64,000 bases of DNA from Aquabacterium sp. (GTDB lineage Bacteria > Pseudomonadota > Gammaproteobacteria > Burkholderiales > Burkholderiaceae_C), in the NCBI RefSeq assembly GCF_016234775.1, contig NZ_JACRAH010000036.1, forward strand, positions 1 through 64,000, in the 5' to 3' direction. Positions 61,788 through 64,000 of the stretch are shown piece after piece. The position numbers and the translations under genes were made by a program. Position 1 is the stretch's first letter. Every line of letters starts with the position of its first letter. Under the pieces are notes generated by a model, which worked only from the letters and a program-made list of their open reading frames with translations, ran no database searches and had not been told where the DNA came from.

Positions 61788-61804
61788 GGGTGATGACGTG
61801 CGGT

Positions 61805-62098
61805 TTATTTGCGCACTTCAATGGCGGTCACGGTGAACTGGCCGCCGATCTTGTCGGCCGAGAAACGCACCTTGTCACGCACTTGCAGGGTCTTGAGCCA
61901 GTTGGCATCGCTCACGCGAAATGACATCTGCATGGCGGGGATGTCCAGATTCTTGATTTCACCGTGCTTCAGTGTGATCTTGCCGGCGTCCTGATCGATG
62001 CGGATCACCTCCCCATCGACGGGCTGCGCCCAAACTGCCAATGCCACGCCCATGCCGAGGAAAAGGCCACCGAGGGTGCGGGCGATATTGCGTTTCAC
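61805..62098 (-). CDS. CusF-like periplasmic copper-binding protein
   Basis: A 97-residue exported protein (signal peptide GGLFLGMGVALAVWA). The metal site of CusF is recognisable: His45, Met56 and Met58 in KHGEIKNLDIPAMQMSF, with CusF spacing. The Trp that caps the copper in Escherichia coli CusF is Ile53 here. It probably binds Cu(I) or Ag(I). No CusABC efflux genes are adjacent. It may connect with the copper receptor cassette at 12-16 kb. Confidence 0.88.
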   Translation of the reverse strand: MKRNIARTLGGLFLGMGVALAVWAQPVDGEVIRIDQDAGKITLKHGEIKNLDIPAMQMSFRVSDANWLKTLQVRDKVRFSADKIGGQFTVTAIEVRK

Positions 62099-62268
62099 GT
62101 TTTTGCTCCTTCAAAGGGAATGGCTCCCAAGCATTCAACGGGCCAGGGTGCGCCGTCGTTGACCGCACAAGGGTACCCCCATGAATCGAGGGTTTTCATT
62201 TACTTACAGCCTTCAGGGGTGACGCTCTCCTAATATCGCGGCTCACGCTTCGGCGATAACGAATTTTC

Positions 62269-62294
62269 ATGGCGCACAAACGCGCGCCATTTTT
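62269..62294 (+). terminator. terminator-like hairpin just before the PEP-CTERM gene
   Basis: ATGGCGC / GCGCCAT stem, 8-base loop, then five T residues, ending 14 bases before the ATG at 62309. It could act as an attenuator or stop upstream transcripts. Confidence 0.45.
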
Positions 62295-62308
62295 GGGGAG
62301 TCTCCTAT

Positions 62309-62962
62309 ATGACCAAGTCGATTTTCCGCTCGCTCAGCGCCATCGCTGTCGCTGCCAGCCTGGTGACCGTGTCTCCTGCTGCCATGGCCGCCACCAAGGC
62401 CGATGTGGCTTTTTCGGCGGACATCATTACCTCCTTCACGATGTTCAACGTGTTTTTCACGGCCTCTGGCTCGGGCACGTACGCCAACAACACGTTCAGC
62501 AGCGCCGCGTCGGACGTGGCGGCCGGTGCGACCCAGCTGGTGTGGGATCCCGCCTCGGCATTGACGCTGTCCATCGCTGGCAACGGCGCGATGACCTTTG
62601 ATGGCCTGGTGTACGACGCCGGCAAGTCTGCCGTGATCGGTGACGTGCACTTCGTGAACGGCACGACCAAGTTCGACTTCGCCGATGTGTCCGTGTTCTC
62701 GGTTGGCCCCCTGACGCCTGCGTTCTCCACCCTGAGCACCGGCGGCACGGTGTCCGGTGATTTTGCGCTGAGCACAACGGGTCTCGGCGGGGTGGCCAAG
62801 ACACTGGGGATCACCGTGCCTATTCCAGCCCAGAACGTGGGCAAGCTGACCATGACTTCCACCGCTGCCCCCGCTGTGCCTGAGCCCTCTACCGCCGCTC
62901 TGGGCCTGTTGGGCCTGGCTGGCATCGTGACCACGCTGGCTCGTCGCCGCCGCCAAGGCTGA
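62309..62962 (+). CDS. PEP-CTERM sorting-domain protein
   Basis: A 217-residue exported protein; GGGGAG before the ATG, signal peptide (LSAIAVAASLVTVSPAAMA), a beta-rich body and the C-terminal signal VPEPSTAALGLLGLAGIVTTLARRRRQG. No enzymatic motif is visible. It is probably an exosortase-processed surface or matrix protein. It stands alone between the CusF-like gene and argB. Confidence 0.85.
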   Translation: MTKSIFRSLSAIAVAASLVTVSPAAMAATKADVAFSADIITSFTMFNVFFTASGSGTYANNTFSSAASDVAAGATQLVWDPASALTLSIAGNGAMTFDGLVYDAGKSAVIGDVHFVNGTTKFDFADVSVFSVGPLTPAFSTLSTGGTVSGDFALSTTGLGGVAKTLGITVPIPAQNVGKLTMTSTAAPAVPEPSTAALGLLGLAGIVTTLARRRRQG

Positions 62963-63105
62963 TCCTTTCGCGTTTGGCCGGCCTGCTGGGCTGGCATGAA
63001 TGCGCGCAGCGCCACATGCCGGACAAGTGTCCGCGTGTGGCGTTTCACATTGCGGGCTGTGATGGCTCTTAAAATGCCGCTTCCGTCTTTCGTTACGAGT
63101 TGTCC

Positions 63106-64000
63106 ATGACCGCCACCCACCACCCGCAATCCGACTCCGTTGCCAACATCGCACCTCGTGACAAGGCCGAAATCCTGGCCCAGGCCTTGCCCTACATCCG
63201 CAAGTTCCATGGCAAGACGATTGTGATCAAGTACGGCGGCAACGCCATGACCGATCCCGAACTGCAGGCCGATTTCGCTGAAGACGTGGTGCTGCTCAAG
63301 CTGGTGGGCCTCAATCCCGTGGTGGTGCACGGTGGCGGCCCCCAGATCGACTCGGCGCTCAACAAGATCGGCAAGAAGGGGCAGTTCATCCAGGGCATGC
63401 GTGTCACCGACGAAGAAACCATGGAAGTGGTGGAGTGGGTGCTGGCCGGTGAAGTGCAGCAGGACATCGTGGGCCTGATCAACGCTGCGGGTGGCAAGGC
63501 CGTGGGCCTGACGGGTCGTGACGGCGGGCTGATTCGCGCGCGCAAGCTCAAGCTGCTGGATCTGGAGGATCCCACCAAGGTCCATGACGTGGGCCAGGTG
63601 GGCGAGATCGAATCGATCGACCCCAGCGTGGTCAAGGCTTTGCAGGACGACCAGTTCATCCCCGTCATCAGCCCCATCGGCTTTGGCGTGAAGAACGAGA
63701 GCTACAACATCAACGCCGACCTGGTGGCCTCCAAGCTGGCTCAGGTGCTCAAGGCCGAGAAGCTGATGCTCCTGACGAACATCAAGGGCGTGCTCAACAA
63801 GCAAGGCGAGTTGCTGACCGACCTGACGGCCCGCGACATCGACGATCTGATTGCTGACGGCACCATCAGTGGCGGCATGATCCCCAAGATCGAAGGCGCG
63901 ATTGATGCTGCCAAGAGCGGCGTGCATGCCGTGCACATCGTGGATGGCCGCGTGCCCCACGCCATGCTGCTGGAAATCCTGACGGAATCGGCCTACGGCA
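63106..64000 (+). CDS. argB: acetylglutamate kinase, runs off the window end
   Basis: Missing from the ORF track because the stop is outside. From the ATG at 63106 the frame reads ~298 codons with [48 protein letters not shown] and [13 protein letters not shown], all typical of ArgB. It phosphorylates N-acetylglutamate in arginine synthesis. Nearly the whole ~300-residue protein is present. A long antisense ORF (62305-63960) is a shadow of this gene. Confidence 0.95.
   Translation, partial: MTATHHPQSDSVANIAPRDKAEILAQALPYIRKFHGKTIVIKYGGNAMTDPELQADFAEDVVLLKLVGLNPVVVHGGGPQIDSALNKIGKKGQFIQGMRVTDEETMEVVEWVLAGEVQQDIVGLINAAGGKAVGLTGRDGGLIRARKLKLLDLEDPTKVHDVGQVGEIESIDPSVVKALQDDQFIPVISPIGFGVKNESYNINADLVASKLAQVLKAEKLMLLTNIKGVLNKQGELLTDLTARDIDDLIADGTISGGMIPKIEGAIDAAKSGVHAVHIVDGRVPHAMLLEILTESAYG

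Noticed and set aside
62305-63960. 551-residue minus-strand ORF
   Set aside because: Crosses two good plus-strand genes (PEP-CTERM protein and argB).
1-64000. Prophage, IS element or integrated island
   Set aside because: No transposase, integrase, phage gene, terminal repeat or tRNA attachment site was recognised.

Overview
The window is about 64 kb of GC-rich, densely packed chromosome. It looks like a betaproteobacterium of the Burkholderiales, in the Aquabacterium/Ideonella/Leptothrix direction. I infer this from the dusB-fis-purH order, the DUF6502/DUF5666 pair, PETase-family and PEP-CTERM proteins, and the style of the beta-oxidation and Ccm genes; no 16S gene is present to confirm it. 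I see no prophage, IS element, CRISPR array or tRNA. One non-coding RNA is clear, the RNase P RNA.

Layout. 1-6 kb: end of a fadB-like gene, fadA, two tandem paralogous alpha/beta hydrolases, a secreted pectinacetylesterase-family protein and an enoyl-CoA hydratase. 6-12 kb: a hybrid histidine kinase with a periplasmic solute-binding sensor, overlapping a P-type cation ATPase, then a PAS-GGDEF cyclase. 12-16.5 kb: a metal-handling cassette on the minus strand (DUF2946, two PEP-CTERM proteins, TonB-dependent copper-type receptor). 16.6-18.7 kb: DUF6502 and DUF5666 genes. 18.7-34.9 kb: the most striking region. A minus-strand run of thirteen genes (cytochrome b, a 24-heme and a 29-heme cytochrome c, a large outer-membrane barrel, ccmABCDEFGHI) is divergent from an Fe-S/FAD oxidoreductase. 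It looks like an electron conduit across the envelope that carries its own complete heme-attachment machinery.

35-41 kb: 2OG-Fe dioxygenase, thioesterase, Atm1-type ABC exporter, dapA-like gene, prohibitin-like protein, AraC regulator. 41-44 kb: a PETase/cutinase-like polyester hydrolase followed by a short lipase-chaperone-like gene, then a DUF6091 solute-binding protein. 44-47.5 kb: a C25 (gingipain-like) protease with a C-terminal dockerin, followed by a PEP-CTERM protein with a cohesin-like domain, which suggests a one-cohesin, one-dockerin surface complex. 47.7-59.7 kb: mostly housekeeping (pyrC, cysK, dsbD, rnpB, alpha-carbonic anhydrase, ruvC, purH, fis, dusB), plus a MarR regulator coupled to a decayed third copy of the hydrolase family. 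60-64 kb: OmpW, a YqaA membrane protein, a CusF-like protein, a fourth PEP-CTERM protein and the start of argB.

Common themes are envelope traffic (four PEP-CTERM proteins, implying an exosortase elsewhere in the genome), periplasmic redox chemistry (Ccm, DsbD, multiheme cytochromes), metal handling, and ester or fatty-acid breakdown. All family calls were made by reading motifs, without database searches.
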